DNA of 34,645 nucleotides from an uncultured Dorea sp. (lineage in GTDB: Bacteria > Bacillota > Clostridia > Lachnospirales > Lachnospiraceae). The stretch covers positions 1-34,645 of the forward strand of contig CAJURK010000034.1 in NCBI GenBank assembly GCA_910588745.1, given 5' to 3'. The position numbers and the translations under genes are program-made. Numbering within the stretch: the stretch's first letter is position 1; each line of letters begins with the position of its first letter. Below are positions 1 to 7,573 of this stretch, piece by piece. Under the pieces are notes generated by a model, which had not been told where the DNA came from, searched no databases, and worked only from the letters and a program-made list of their open reading frames with translations.

Positions 1-1
1 A

Positions 2-37
2 TTTACATCTGAAGAAAATATCAATTGGGATGAATAA
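2..37 (+). CDS. possible C-terminal end of an upstream gene (partial)
   Basis: The first bases stay open in one frame as FTSEENINWDE and reach a TAA at 35-37, just before a hairpin. This could be the last residues of a gene that starts to the left, probably in the integrated element. Eleven codons are too few for a coding call, so it is only a possibility. Confidence 0.22.
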   Translation, partial: FTSEENINWDE

Positions 38-42
38 AGTAA

Positions 43-68
43 AAACCGCCCCATTTCTGAGACGGTTT
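43..68. terminator. hairpin, possible terminator
   Basis: AAACCG at 43-48 pairs with CGGTTT at 63-68. On the minus strand the stem is followed by a short T run (TTTTTAC), so it would work better as a minus-strand terminator; on the plus strand no T run follows. No minus-strand gene is seen to its right. Confidence 0.35.
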
Positions 69-140
69 CGCAGACACTACCTGCCAGATGCTCCGGAAAG
101 ATAATATCTCCCTGAACAAGAGAATTATATCATTTCCGGA

Positions 141-167
141 AGCGTCTTGCAAGCAGGCGCTATTTTT
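141..167 (+). terminator. hairpin with T run ahead of the integrase
   Basis: AGCGTCT at 141-147 pairs with GGCGCT/AGGCGCT at 155-161 (one G:T pair), followed by ATTTTT. It has the form of a small intrinsic terminator about 30 bases upstream of the integrase start. It could insulate the integrase from upstream transcription or act as an attenuator in its leader. Confidence 0.4.
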
Positions 168-195
168 GTACCCAAAAATAAAGGAGGATGATATC

Positions 196-1314
196 ATGTG
201 GTGTGAAAAACGACCAAACGGAAAGGTAAGATTCGGAGAGCGGTACGAGCATCCGCTTACCGGCAAGACAAAACGCGTATTTATAACAATGGACAGGGAC
301 ACTGCAAGTACCCGAAAACAAGCCCAGAGAGTCCTAAATGACAAAATAGCAGAATTGCTAGGAAATATATCCGTTACAGTTAAAAAAGAAGACCTGCGCT
401 TCTCGGAGCTTGTAGAACTATACAGAAAAGACCAACTGGCCACTGTATCCAAGTCTACCTATCAGCGAAATTACTTCGCTACAAAATCCCTCATCCAGAT
501 TCTTGGGGCAGATACTCTGGTTGACAGGCTCACTGCCGGATACGTCAGAGAACAGCTTGCAATGCAGAATGAGAAAGCCGGAACCACCAATGAACGGATC
601 ACAAGGCTGAAAGCCCTCATCCGCTGGGGTTATGAGAATGATTACATAGAAGATATACGATGGCTGGACAAGCTCAAGAAATTCAAGGATGATGAAAAAG
701 CAAAAAAGCTGGAAGAAAAATATCTGGAAAGTGATGAATTAAAGACCTTGATCAGTAGCATGACTGTACCGAAATGGCGATTCCTCGCAGAGCTTACCGC
801 CTTGTCCGGGATGCGTATCGGTGAGGCTATTGCCCTTAATTCTTCTGATGTTGATTTTAATCCGCGCATAATCAAAGTAACTAAGACTTACGATCCGGTT
901 AACCGCATTGCCGAACCGCCAAAAACATCCGCGTCAAACCGGGAAATCCAGATGCATGATGAACTTTACCGCCTTTGCAAAAGAATTAACCTCTACATGA
1001 AAAAAGAACGTCTGACGCTGGGATATGCTTCTGACTTATTTATCAATGATATAAATGGAAACCATGTCAATTACTATTCTTACAATGCATACCTCAGCGA
1101 GAATGCTGAACGCCTATTTAATAAAAAGGTTACCTCTCATTTTATTCGGCATACCCATGTTGCGCTCATGGCAGAGCAGGGAATACCGATAGAAGTGATC
1201 TCTAGAAGGCTCGGCCACACTAACAGCAAGATTACCCTAGACATATATTTTCATGCTACAAAGAAAATGAAAGAAAAGGATATGGAGCAGGTCAAGGAAA
1301 TCACAATTTTATAA
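196..1314 (+). CDS. tyrosine recombinase (phage/ICE integrase family)
   Basis: A 372-residue site-specific recombinase that would integrate and excise a mobile element by strand exchange through a tyrosine nucleophile. The start at 196 is set by AAGGAGG at 181-187; a longer open frame from 88 has no such site. The N-terminal part resembles an arm-type DNA-binding domain, followed by a SAM-like core-binding region and the catalytic domain. Catalytic residues seen: Arg in SGMRIGEA, Lys near the TKTYDP strand, His-x-x-Arg in SHFIRHTH, His in RLGHTNS, and Tyr in TLDIYFHAT. It points at the 3' end of tRNA-Leu 93 bases away, the usual arrangement at the edge of an element inserted in a tRNA gene. 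The rest of the element is not in the window. The exact subfamily is not determined. Confidence 0.93.
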   Translation: MWCEKRPNGKVRFGERYEHPLTGKTKRVFITMDRDTASTRKQAQRVLNDKIAELLGNISVTVKKEDLRFSELVELYRKDQLATVSKSTYQRNYFATKSLIQILGADTLVDRLTAGYVREQLAMQNEKAGTTNERITRLKALIRWGYENDYIEDIRWLDKLKKFKDDEKAKKLEEKYLESDELKTLISSMTVPKWRFLAELTALSGMRIGEAIALNSSDVDFNPRIIKVTKTYDPVNRIAEPPKTSASNREIQMHDELYRLCKRINLYMKKERLTLGYASDLFINDINGNHVNYYSYNAYLSENAERLFNKKVTSHFIRHTHVALMAEQGIPIEVISRRLGHTNSKITLDIYFHATKKMKEKDMEQVKEITIL

Positions 1315-1336
1315 TTTGCCACCTTTTTGCCACCTT
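1315..1336 (+). repeat. tandem 11-bp repeat just after the integrase stop
   Basis: TTTGCCACCTT occurs twice back to back, at 1315-1325 and 1326-1336, starting directly after the integrase stop codon. Short direct repeats at the element end are typical arm-type binding sites for integrase, so this may be one. That role is inferred from position only. Confidence 0.5.
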
Positions 1337-1354
1337 CCCAATATTTAAGCAACA

Positions 1355-1400
1355 AAAAAAGTACCGGAAACGCCTTATTTCCAGGCATCCGGTACTTTTT
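1355..1400 (-). terminator. intrinsic terminator of tRNA-Leu (also works toward the integrase)
   Basis: AGTACCGGA at 1360-1368 pairs perfectly with TCCGGTACT at 1388-1396, flanked by A/T runs on both sides. Read on the minus strand it lies just beyond the tRNA-Leu 3' end and ends in a T run. The symmetry means it can stop transcription of the integrase as well. Confidence 0.8.
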
Positions 1401-1406
1401 ATGAAC

Positions 1407-1491
1407 TGCGGAAGATGGGACTTGAACCCACACGAGCGCATTGCTCACAAGATCCTTAGTCTTGCTCGTCTGCCAGTTCCGACACTTCCGC
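1407..1491 (-). tRNA. tRNA-Leu (anticodon AAG)
   Basis: Type II tRNA of 85 bases. The acceptor stem is GCGGAAG with CTTCCGC, followed by discriminator A; CCA is not encoded. The anticodon stem CAAGA/TCTTG encloses loop CTAAGGA, so the anticodon is AAG. The long variable arm typical of tRNA-Leu is present, and the T loop is GTTCAAGTC. Its 3' end faces the integrase, so it is the probable attachment site of the element to the left. Confidence 0.95.
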
Positions 1492-1514
1492 ATGACGTTA
1501 ACCGTCCGAAGATT

Positions 1515-1543
1515 ATAATACTACATCCTCAGACGGATGTCAA
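1515..1543 (-). promoter_or_regulatory. sigma-A-type promoter of tRNA-Leu
   Basis: On the minus strand TTGACA (1538-1543), a 17-base spacer, then TATTAT (1515-1520), about 25 bases ahead of the tRNA-Leu 5' end. Confidence 0.75.
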
Positions 1544-1570
1544 CAAAAAAATATGATATTATACGAATAA

Positions 1571-1927
1571 TTATGCCAGCTTACTCTTTGCTGTCTCAGC
1601 AAGCGTTGCAAAACCAGCCGCATCGTTTACCGCCATCTCTGCAAGCATCTTTCTATTTACATCAACATTAGCCAGCTTCAAGCCATGCATAAACTTGCTG
1701 TATGACAAACCATTCATTCTTGCCGCTGCGTTGATTCGTGCGATCCATAACTGGCGCATCTGGCGCTTGCGCTGCTTTCTTCCCGCATATGCCGATGTGA
1801 GCGCCCTCATAACAGACTGCTTTGCAACTCTGTACTGCTTGGAACGTGCCCCTCTGTATCCCTTCGCCAGCTTCAATGTTCTATTGTGTCTCTTCTTAGC
1901 GTTTAATCCGCCTTTAATTCTTGCCAT
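1571..1927 (-). CDS. rplT: 50S ribosomal protein L20
   Basis: 118 residues, the normal length for bacterial L20, which binds 23S rRNA early in large-subunit assembly. The sequence begins MARIKGGLNAKKRHNRTLK and contains the conserved YRGARSKQYR and RKQRKRQMRQLWI stretches. It is the last gene of infC-rpmI-rplT, 31 bases after rpmI. In Firmicutes L20 represses this operon by binding the infC leader, which fits the long leader seen here. Confidence 0.98.
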   Translation of the reverse strand: MARIKGGLNAKKRHNRTLKLAKGYRGARSKQYRVAKQSVMRALTSAYAGRKQRKRQMRQLWIARINAAARMNGLSYSKFMHGLKLANVDVNRKMLAEMAVNDAAGFATLAETAKSKLA

Positions 1928-1958
1928 GTCTTATTCCTCCTTCAATATTTCCCAAATC

Positions 1959-2156
1959 TTAGAGATATGGTAATACTTTCTTCATATTCTTTACATTAGA
2001 TGCGTCTGTGATCGTTGACTGCCTGAGATTTCTCTTTCTCTTGGTAGACTTCTTTGTTAAGATATGGCTTTTATAAGCTTTGTTTCTTTTTAATTTACCT
2101 GTACCTGTTTTTTTGAAGCGCTTTGCAGCGGCTCTATTTGTTTTAATTTTTGGCAT
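1959..2156 (-). CDS. rpmI: 50S ribosomal protein L35
   Basis: 65 residues, very basic, starting MPKIKTNRAAAKRFKKTGTG as in other L35 proteins. It is a structural protein of the large ribosomal subunit. It lies between infC (34 bases upstream on the minus strand) and rplT (31 bases downstream), in the classical order. AGGAGGATT precedes the start. Confidence 0.98.
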   Translation of the reverse strand: MPKIKTNRAAAKRFKKTGTGKLKRNKAYKSHILTKKSTKRKRNLRQSTITDASNVKNMKKVLPYL

Positions 2157-2190
2157 GATTAGAATCCTCCTTAATTAGTATTTTATATTT

Positions 2191-2697
2191 TTAACGTTTT
2201 ACAGTTAAAACCATGCTCATGTTACGTCCCTCAAGCTTCGGCACTTTTTCAATCGATGCAATATCTTTTAGAGTCTCGGCAAAATCATCCAGGATATGCC
2301 TGCTCTGCTGAACATGCGCCATCTCTCTTCCTCTGAAACGTAATGTAACTTTTACTTTGTTCCCCTTTTCAAGAAACTTCTTTGCATTATGAATCTTTGT
2401 ATTCAAATCGTTCGTATCAATGTTCGGCGACATACGCACTTCTTTGATCTCCACCGTCTTCTGCTTTTTCTTCGCTTCTTTTTCCTTACGGGTCTGTTCA
2501 TACTTAAACTTGCCGTAATCAATAATCTTACATACCGGCGGCTGGGCCTTCGGGGCAATCTTAACCAAATCCAACTCTGCTTCCTGTGCGAGCTTCATAG
2601 CCTCCCTTGAAGACATAATACCAAGCTGTTCTCCACTTGCGCTGACAACACGTACTTCTCTGTCCCTAATCTGCTCGTTAATCATTAAATCGCTAAT
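2191..2697 (-). CDS. infC: translation initiation factor IF-3, ATT start
   Basis: 168 residues. IF-3 binds the 30S subunit, keeps subunits apart and checks start-codon choice. The N-domain contains NEQIRDREVRVV and the C-domain contains KVTLRFRGREMAHVQ. The start is an ATT at 2695-2697: GGAGGT at 2706-2711 sits 8 bases from it, while the first in-frame ATG (2683-2685) is 20 bases away, too far. IF-3 in E. coli also starts at AUU, which lets the factor repress its own synthesis by rejecting non-standard starts, and the same logic is likely here. First gene of the infC-rpmI-rplT operon, behind a leader of about 320 bases. Confidence 0.95.
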   Translation of the reverse strand: MSDLMINEQIRDREVRVVSASGEQLGIMSSREAMKLAQEAELDLVKIAPKAQPPVCKIIDYGKFKYEQTRKEKEAKKKQKTVEIKEVRMSPNIDTNDLNTKIHNAKKFLEKGNKVKVTLRFRGREMAHVQQSRHILDDFAETLKDIASIEKVPKLEGRNMSMVLTVKR

Positions 2698-3016
2698 TGT
2701 AGTGCACCTCCATCATAAACTCTTTTCATACATCGCCGTCTCCTGGCAGAACAAACATGCGCTCCACGCTCCTTCGCATTCTAGTATTTCTACCAGCGCT
2801 GCTTTTGTTCCGCACGCGTAGCTACGCATTCCTTTTGTTACATAGAATAAACTTTTCTATGTAATAAAATAAGTGAATAGCCATAGACCATCCACTCATA
2901 TCTCTGCATAAATGTATCATCCAAATGATACACCTCTTTATGCTTTCAATATCAAACCATAGTCGCCCAATTGCGCTGTGGTGAGAGCGGATACTCTACT
3001 TTCTTTTCTTCACACA
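2698..3016 (-). promoter_or_regulatory. infC operon leader (candidate L20-type leader)
   Basis: About 320 untranslated bases lie between the inferred transcription start and infC. On the minus strand it holds a long hairpin, GCATAAA with TTTATGC enclosing TGTATCAT with ATGATACA (about 2906-2943), a perfect TTACATAGAA/TTCTATGTAA hairpin (about 2838-2864), and a GCGTAGCTACGC palindrome. Firmicutes carry an L20-binding autoregulatory leader at this place; size and position fit. I could not align the rRNA-mimic site by eye. Confidence 0.6.
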
Positions 3017-3022
3017 TCCTAT

Positions 3023-3051
3023 ACATTAGCATATTCGCCAGCCTATGTCAA
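3023..3051 (-). promoter_or_regulatory. promoter of the infC operon
   Basis: Minus-strand TTGACA (3046-3051), 17-base spacer, TAATGT (3023-3028). It starts 27 bases past the MATE gene stop. Confidence 0.75.
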
Positions 3052-3077
3052 ATACTTTTTAACATCTCTACGCATTC

Positions 3078-4439
3078 TCACGGCCTTTTCATTTCCCGCA
3101 TAATCCTTCGGAAGGTAATAAAAAACAATACCGACGTAGTAAGAACCGAAATAATATCTGCTATCGGTTCCGCCAAGTAAATCCCCATAACCCCCATATA
3201 CTTAGGAAGAATGATTGCAAGCGGAATTAGCAGAATCACCTTTCTAAGCAGCGCAATAAACAGCGATACCTTAGCCTGCCCCAACGCGAGAAACGTACTC
3301 TGGCACGAAGACTGTATTCCAAATATGGTAATTCCGAGAAAATACACCGGCATCATCTTGCATGTTAAGTCAATCAACTCTTGATTGTCGGTAAAAATCC
3401 GGGCATAAACAGCCGGCCTTCCAACTGCCACTCCTGCTAACAGAAAGGTTCCCACAAAACAGATCAAAATTAATTTTTGAAAGGCTTCCTTCACTCTCTC
3501 CGCATTTCCCGCACCATAATTATAACTTATAATCGGCTGTACGCCCTGCGCAACGCCCTGTACCGGAATTACAATCAGCTGCATAACGCTGGTCATAATA
3601 GACATGGTTCCCACATACAGATCCCCGCCGTAATGCTGCAGACCAGAATTCAGCGTAATACTTACCAAACTTTCCGTAGACTGCATGATAAAAGGGGATA
3701 TTCCAAGCGCCCCTATTTGCTTGATAACCCCCGCGCGAATCCTCATATTAGAAAGCCTCAATCGAACCGCGCTTTTTTCCGACGTAAGGAAACGCACTAC
3801 CCACGCCGCGCTGAGAGCCTGGGAAAAAATGGTAGCAAGCGCCGCTCCCTTTACGCCCATTTGGAAAACAAAAATCAAAATCGGATCTAATACAATATTC
3901 GTAATTGCCCCAATCAGCACGGAAAGCATGGCCGTCTTCGCCTGCCCCTGGCCGCTGATAAATGTATTCAGCCCCAATGCATACTGAACAAATATCGTTC
4001 CGATAAGGTAAATACCTATATATTCTTCCGCATAGAGAATAATACGATCGCTTGCTCCAAAAGCATACAAAATCGGCGTTTTAAATAGCTGAAAAAAGAG
4101 GGTCAGCACAATAGAAAATACCAGAAGCATTCCCGCCGAATTGCCGAGAATTTCCTCCGCCCCATTATAGTCCTTTCCGCCAAGCTTAATCGACGCCAAC
4201 GGCGCCCCTCCCATTCCGGCAAATGCGCTGAACGCCGAAATCAGCATAATAATAGGAAACGTAACGCCTACCCCCGTCAGAGCCAGGCTTCCATAACCCT
4301 CGATATGTCCTATGTATACCCTGTCTATAATATTATAGAGCAGATTAATCAACTGCGCCGCCACAGCCGGAACCGACATACTGATAATCAGTTTTCCAAC
4401 CGGCAGCGTCCCCATCCGTTCATCCTGCTTACTGTTCAT
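3078..4439 (-). CDS. MATE family multidrug/toxin efflux transporter
   Basis: 453 residues, normal for MATE exporters, which use a sodium or proton gradient to expel cationic drugs or metabolites across the cytoplasmic membrane. Twelve hydrophobic segments are expected from the sequence. Family features include the N-terminal MGTLPVGKLIISMSVPA and the NTFISGQGQAKTAM and QSTFLALGQAK stretches at the ends of the two halves. The overall look is of the MepA/clostridial subgroup. AGGAGAG lies 5 bases before the ATG. It is preceded by its own promoter and seems to be a single-gene unit. The substrate cannot be told from sequence. Confidence 0.92.
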   Translation of the reverse strand: MNSKQDERMGTLPVGKLIISMSVPAVAAQLINLLYNIIDRVYIGHIEGYGSLALTGVGVTFPIIMLISAFSAFAGMGGAPLASIKLGGKDYNGAEEILGNSAGMLLVFSIVLTLFFQLFKTPILYAFGASDRIILYAEEYIGIYLIGTIFVQYALGLNTFISGQGQAKTAMLSVLIGAITNIVLDPILIFVFQMGVKGAALATIFSQALSAAWVVRFLTSEKSAVRLRLSNMRIRAGVIKQIGALGISPFIMQSTESLVSITLNSGLQHYGGDLYVGTMSIMTSVMQLIVIPVQGVAQGVQPIISYNYGAGNAERVKEAFQKLILICFVGTFLLAGVAVGRPAVYARIFTDNQELIDLTCKMMPVYFLGITIFGIQSSCQSTFLALGQAKVSLFIALLRKVILLIPLAIILPKYMGVMGIYLAEPIADIISVLTTSVLFFITFRRIMREMKRP

Positions 4440-4489
4440 TTCATCTCTCCTATATCTCAGTCGTAAATTTCATTTGAAACATAGAAGGT

Positions 4490-4519
4490 ATTATATCACA
4501 TCTCCGAACCCAAAAACAA
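4490..4519 (-). promoter_or_regulatory. promoter of the MATE gene with nearby inverted repeat
   Basis: Minus-strand TTGTTT (4514-4519), 18-base spacer, TATAAT (4490-4495) with a TG ahead of it. Just upstream, AGGAA-TG-TTCCT is a short inverted repeat that could be an operator; no regulator gene is adjacent. Confidence 0.6.
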
Positions 4520-4671
4520 TATAGGAATGTTCCTTTATCTTACATCCCCCGCGCCGATTACCGTCTCTCATTTACAAATCTATTTCGCGAATGGGAATTA
4601 CCAATTTTCAGAGACAGGCCTGCCTTGCCCTGTTTTTAACCAAAACATTTCGGGCAAAGCAGATACTCCCG

Positions 4672-6033
4672 TTAATTTTTACTGATATGCAGATAGCTCC
4701 TTCCGGTCAGCGTTTTATTGGTGCAGACGCTCAAAATAATAATCAGTATTCCTGCAAGGAAGCCGATCCAGTTAAAGAGCGCTGTCAGAATCAGAAGCTG
4801 CAGCCGCATAAATTTTAATGCATAACCTAGTTCAAAGTTCGGCTGAGTATAATTTGCCACTGCCACGAATGCCATTCCCAGCATAATTTCCGAATTAAAC
4901 CACCCAGAAGATACAGAAAATTCTCCCAGCACCAAACCTGCGATTACACTGAGCGGAGTACTGAGCATACTAGGCGTATTCATCGCCGCAAGCCTGAGTC
5001 CGTCGATAGCCAGCTCTAAGATCAGAAGCTGCCAGATCAACGGTACATTTACCATATCCCGTACAACAACAAACGTAAACATCTCCGGCAGCCATTTCAA
5101 GTTCTGCATAAAAAGCAGGTACACCGGCGTCAAAAAAACCGTTAAAAACGCAATTATACCTCTCGTCACCTTTAAATAAACTCCGGTAAGCGTAGGAAAA
5201 TAATAATCGTTCGCCTCTTCAATCATATCATAAACCGAAGTAGGAAGAATCATAGCCGAAGGCGAATTGTCCACCAGTATCACAACTTTCCCTTCCAGCA
5301 GACATGCCGCCGCCGTATCCGGTCTCTCAGTAAACTTAAATTTTGGAAAGGGATTGTACCACTTGCGTTTCATCAGACATTCCGCAAGGCTCTGCTGGTT
5401 CATAGTCAGGGCGTCCGTGTTGATTGAACTTAATTTTTCCATCACCTTTTTTAACAACTCCTGATCCACGCGGTCAGACATATAGCAGACCGCCACATCT
5501 GTTCTGGAACTTTTTCCAACCTCCGTCATCTTCATGGTCAGATGCGTATCGCGGATCCTCCTTCTCATTAACGCCGTGTTAAATACAATCGTTTCCACAA
5601 ATCCGTCCCTGGATCCCCGCAGAGATTTATCCTTGTCCGGTTCCTCTACGCTCCTTGCCGGATAAGTCCTGCAGTCAATTACGATACACGCCTCATAACC
5701 GTCAATAAAAAGGCACGTGGCTCCTGACAGGACATTTCGGAAAATCTGGTCAAAATCTCCGATTATATCAACCTCTACATACGGGACACATTTTTTGGAA
5801 AATGCCGTCGCACTTGCCGGCATATCCTCTTCCGTCACAGAAAAAAAAGAATCCATCAGCTTCAGCATGGACTCATCCTTCGTAAAACCATCGACAAAGT
5901 AAAATGTCGCGTTCCGCCCTCCAATCACGATATTCCTCTGTACGATGTCAAAACTGTCTTCCACCGGAAGCATTTCATTCACATAAGTCACATTTTCCTG
6001 CAAAGAAGCTGAAACCAATCTATATTCCTGCAT
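4672..6033 (-). CDS. GerA-family spore germination protein (SpoVAF-like)
   Basis: About 453 residues, an inner spore membrane protein of the GerA/SpoVAF family, which takes part in germinant sensing or release of spore core contents. A soluble N-terminal half with the signature IVIGGRNATFYFVDGF and CRTYPARSVEEPDKDK precedes a membrane half with about five hydrophobic segments and the conserved LAAMNTPSMLSTPLSVIAGL. The start chosen is 6033, because GGAGG at 6042-6046 is 8 bases away; an in-frame ATG at 6102 has only a weak AGGAA, and the stretch between them is not typical of the family. It stands alone, without GerB or GerC partners. The protein ends soon after GRSYLHISKN; family members as I recall them continue with a further short tail, so the C-terminus may be altered. 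Confidence 0.88.
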   Translation of the reverse strand: MQEYRLVSASLQENVTYVNEMLPVEDSFDIVQRNIVIGGRNATFYFVDGFTKDESMLKLMDSFFSVTEEDMPASATAFSKKCVPYVEVDIIGDFDQIFRNVLSGATCLFIDGYEACIVIDCRTYPARSVEEPDKDKSLRGSRDGFVETIVFNTALMRRRIRDTHLTMKMTEVGKSSRTDVAVCYMSDRVDQELLKKVMEKLSSINTDALTMNQQSLAECLMKRKWYNPFPKFKFTERPDTAAACLLEGKVVILVDNSPSAMILPTSVYDMIEEANDYYFPTLTGVYLKVTRGIIAFLTVFLTPVYLLFMQNLKWLPEMFTFVVVRDMVNVPLIWQLLILELAIDGLRLAAMNTPSMLSTPLSVIAGLVLGEFSVSSGWFNSEIMLGMAFVAVANYTQPNFELGYALKFMRLQLLILTALFNWIGFLAGILIIILSVCTNKTLTGRSYLHISKN

Positions 6034-6146
6034 ATCCATATCCTCCATTCCCGTAATCTGCGCCGCTTTTTTTGCAATTTCATCCACGTCCTGATATGAC
6101 ATGGATTCCTGCGCATTTTTACATAGATAGGATAACCGTTTATTCC

Positions 6147-6218
6147 AATAAATATGCGGAGCGCCTTGTAAAACAATCCCTCCGCCAGATCTGTCTCATT
6201 GCACTCCGCATATTTATT
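6147..6218 (-). repeat. 15-bp perfect inverted repeat between dut and the germination gene
   Basis: AATAAATATGCGGAG (6147-6161) is exactly complementary to CTCCGCATATTTATT (6204-6218), with a 42-base loop. The repeat touches the dut stop codon. Inside the loop another copy of the CTCCGC core (about 6180-6185) can pair with the same GCGGAG, giving two mutually exclusive stems. It may be a terminator or attenuator controlling read-through into the germination gene. Confidence 0.7.
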
Positions 6219-6737
6219 TTACGGCAGATTCGTACTTCCAAACCCTCCGTTGCGCTCTGCCTGCGCATCGTCGTCTACCGTAATTCCATACTCTACAAAA
6301 ATCCCCTGCATAAATCCCATTCCGGCTTTTATTTCTACTGTTTTGCCTTCCTTCGTATCATTTGTAAGTTTCGCGAATATATGGCCTTCATTATCAGAGC
6401 CAAAATAGTCGCTGTCAATGATACCCACTGTGTTATTCAACTGCAGGCGGTATTTAAACCCCAGGCCGCTTCTTGGATAGCACTTAAGCACCCATTCCTC
6501 CTGCATCTCTACCCGGATTCCCGTAGGGATTTTTACCGTTTCCCCGGGCGCTATGCTCATATCAGCCGGCATATAAAAATCATACCCTGCCGACCCGGAC
6601 GTTGCCCGGCAGGGAAGCTTTAGCCTGTCATAAATTAGCCGTATCTCTTCTTCCGACCCGTCGCCGAACGCATCCCGCCAACCTTCCGCAAACTGGCTGA
6701 AGCTCACTTTATGAAACCGTGCAATTCTCTTTGCCAT
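6219..6737 (-). CDS. dut: dUTP diphosphatase
   Basis: 172 residues. The enzyme hydrolyses dUTP to dUMP and pyrophosphate, keeping uracil out of DNA and feeding thymidylate synthesis. The trimeric dUTPase motifs are in order: GSAGYDFYMP, PRSGLGFKYR, NTVGIIDSDYFG, and the C-terminal RNGGFGSTNLP that closes over the active site. An N-terminal extension of about 45 residues before the first motif is seen in other Firmicutes proteins of this type. The start at 6737 is favoured by AGAGGT 6 bases upstream; a longer open frame overlaps trpZ and has no ribosome site. It lies 62 bases after trpZ. Confidence 0.93.
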   Translation of the reverse strand: MAKRIARFHKVSFSQFAEGWRDAFGDGSEEEIRLIYDRLKLPCRATSGSAGYDFYMPADMSIAPGETVKIPTGIRVEMQEEWVLKCYPRSGLGFKYRLQLNNTVGIIDSDYFGSDNEGHIFAKLTNDTKEGKTVEIKAGMGFMQGIFVEYGITVDDDAQAERNGGFGSTNLP

Positions 6738-6799
6738 TTTTCTACCTCTTTCACTCCGACAATACAATTTCTTCTTTTCCGTCTGTAAGTATAACAGTT

Positions 6800-7573
6800 C
6801 TAATTTCCGCATTCAATACTGATTTCATGAAACAGAGTTAGAACGTCTTCCACCGTCATACTGCTCTTTTCCACTTCTTTTTGATCCAGAATAACTTCTC
6901 CCTGATGCATCATAAGCAAACGATTCCCATATTCCATGGCATATCTCAGATTATGCGTCACCATAATCGTAGTCAAACCCTCTTCCTTCACTATCTTATC
7001 CGTCAGTTCCATCATTAACTCCGCTGTCTTAGGATCCAATGCAGCCGTATGTTCATCCAAGATCAAAAAGTCAATCGGCGTCATCGTAGACATGACCAGA
7101 GCCATCGCCTGTCTCTGCCCTCCTGAAAGCGAACCTGCCTTTACCTCCAGCTTATCTTCCAGCCCCAGATCCAGCCGGCTAAGAAGCTCCTGGTAATATG
7201 CGGTTCGTTTCTTATTTGTTCCTCTTCGAAACCCATAGGTTCCGCCTTTGTTATCGGCAAGAGACATATTTTCCAGAATGGTCATAGAAGGACAAGTTCC
7301 CATTGCCGGATTCTGATACACGCGTCCGATTCGCTCATTCCTTCTGTATTCCTTCTCTCTTGTAATATCCCGGCCTCCAATCCGCACCTGCCCTGCCTCC
7401 ACGGGTATACTGCCGCAGATAATATTTAACATAGAAGTTTTCCCGGAGCCGTTGCTTCCCACAACGGATACAAACTCCCCTTTTTCCACCTTCAGGCAAA
7501 AATCCCGGAACAAACACATTTCGTTAACCGTCCCCGGATTATAGTATTTGTAGATATTCCTAAGTTCAAGCAT
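6800..7573 (-). CDS. trpZ: tryptophan ABC transporter ATP-binding protein
   Basis: 257-residue ABC ATPase that would drive tryptophan import together with trpY and trpX. Motifs seen: Walker A GSNGSGKT, signature LSGGQRQ, Walker B with LILDEHTAALDP, and the switch His in MVTHN. It overlaps trpY by 8 bases, so the two are translationally linked. The substrate is inferred from the upstream Trp-specific T-box and from the known T-box-controlled trpXYZ family of Firmicutes; the ATPase itself does not show specificity. Confidence 0.9.
   Translation of the reverse strand: MLELRNIYKYYNPGTVNEMCLFRDFCLKVEKGEFVSVVGSNGSGKTSMLNIICGSIPVEAGQVRIGGRDITREKEYRRNERIGRVYQNPAMGTCPSMTILENMSLADNKGGTYGFRRGTNKKRTAYYQELLSRLDLGLEDKLEVKAGSLSGGQRQAMALVMSTMTPIDFLILDEHTAALDPKTAELMMELTDKIVKEEGLTTIMVTHNLRYAMEYGNRLLMMHQGEVILDQKEVEKSSMTVEDVLTLFHEISIECGN

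Noticed and set aside
4616..4645. Plus-strand ACAGG/CCTGT hairpin with T run
   Set aside because: Only five pairs, and there is no plus-strand gene for it to end.
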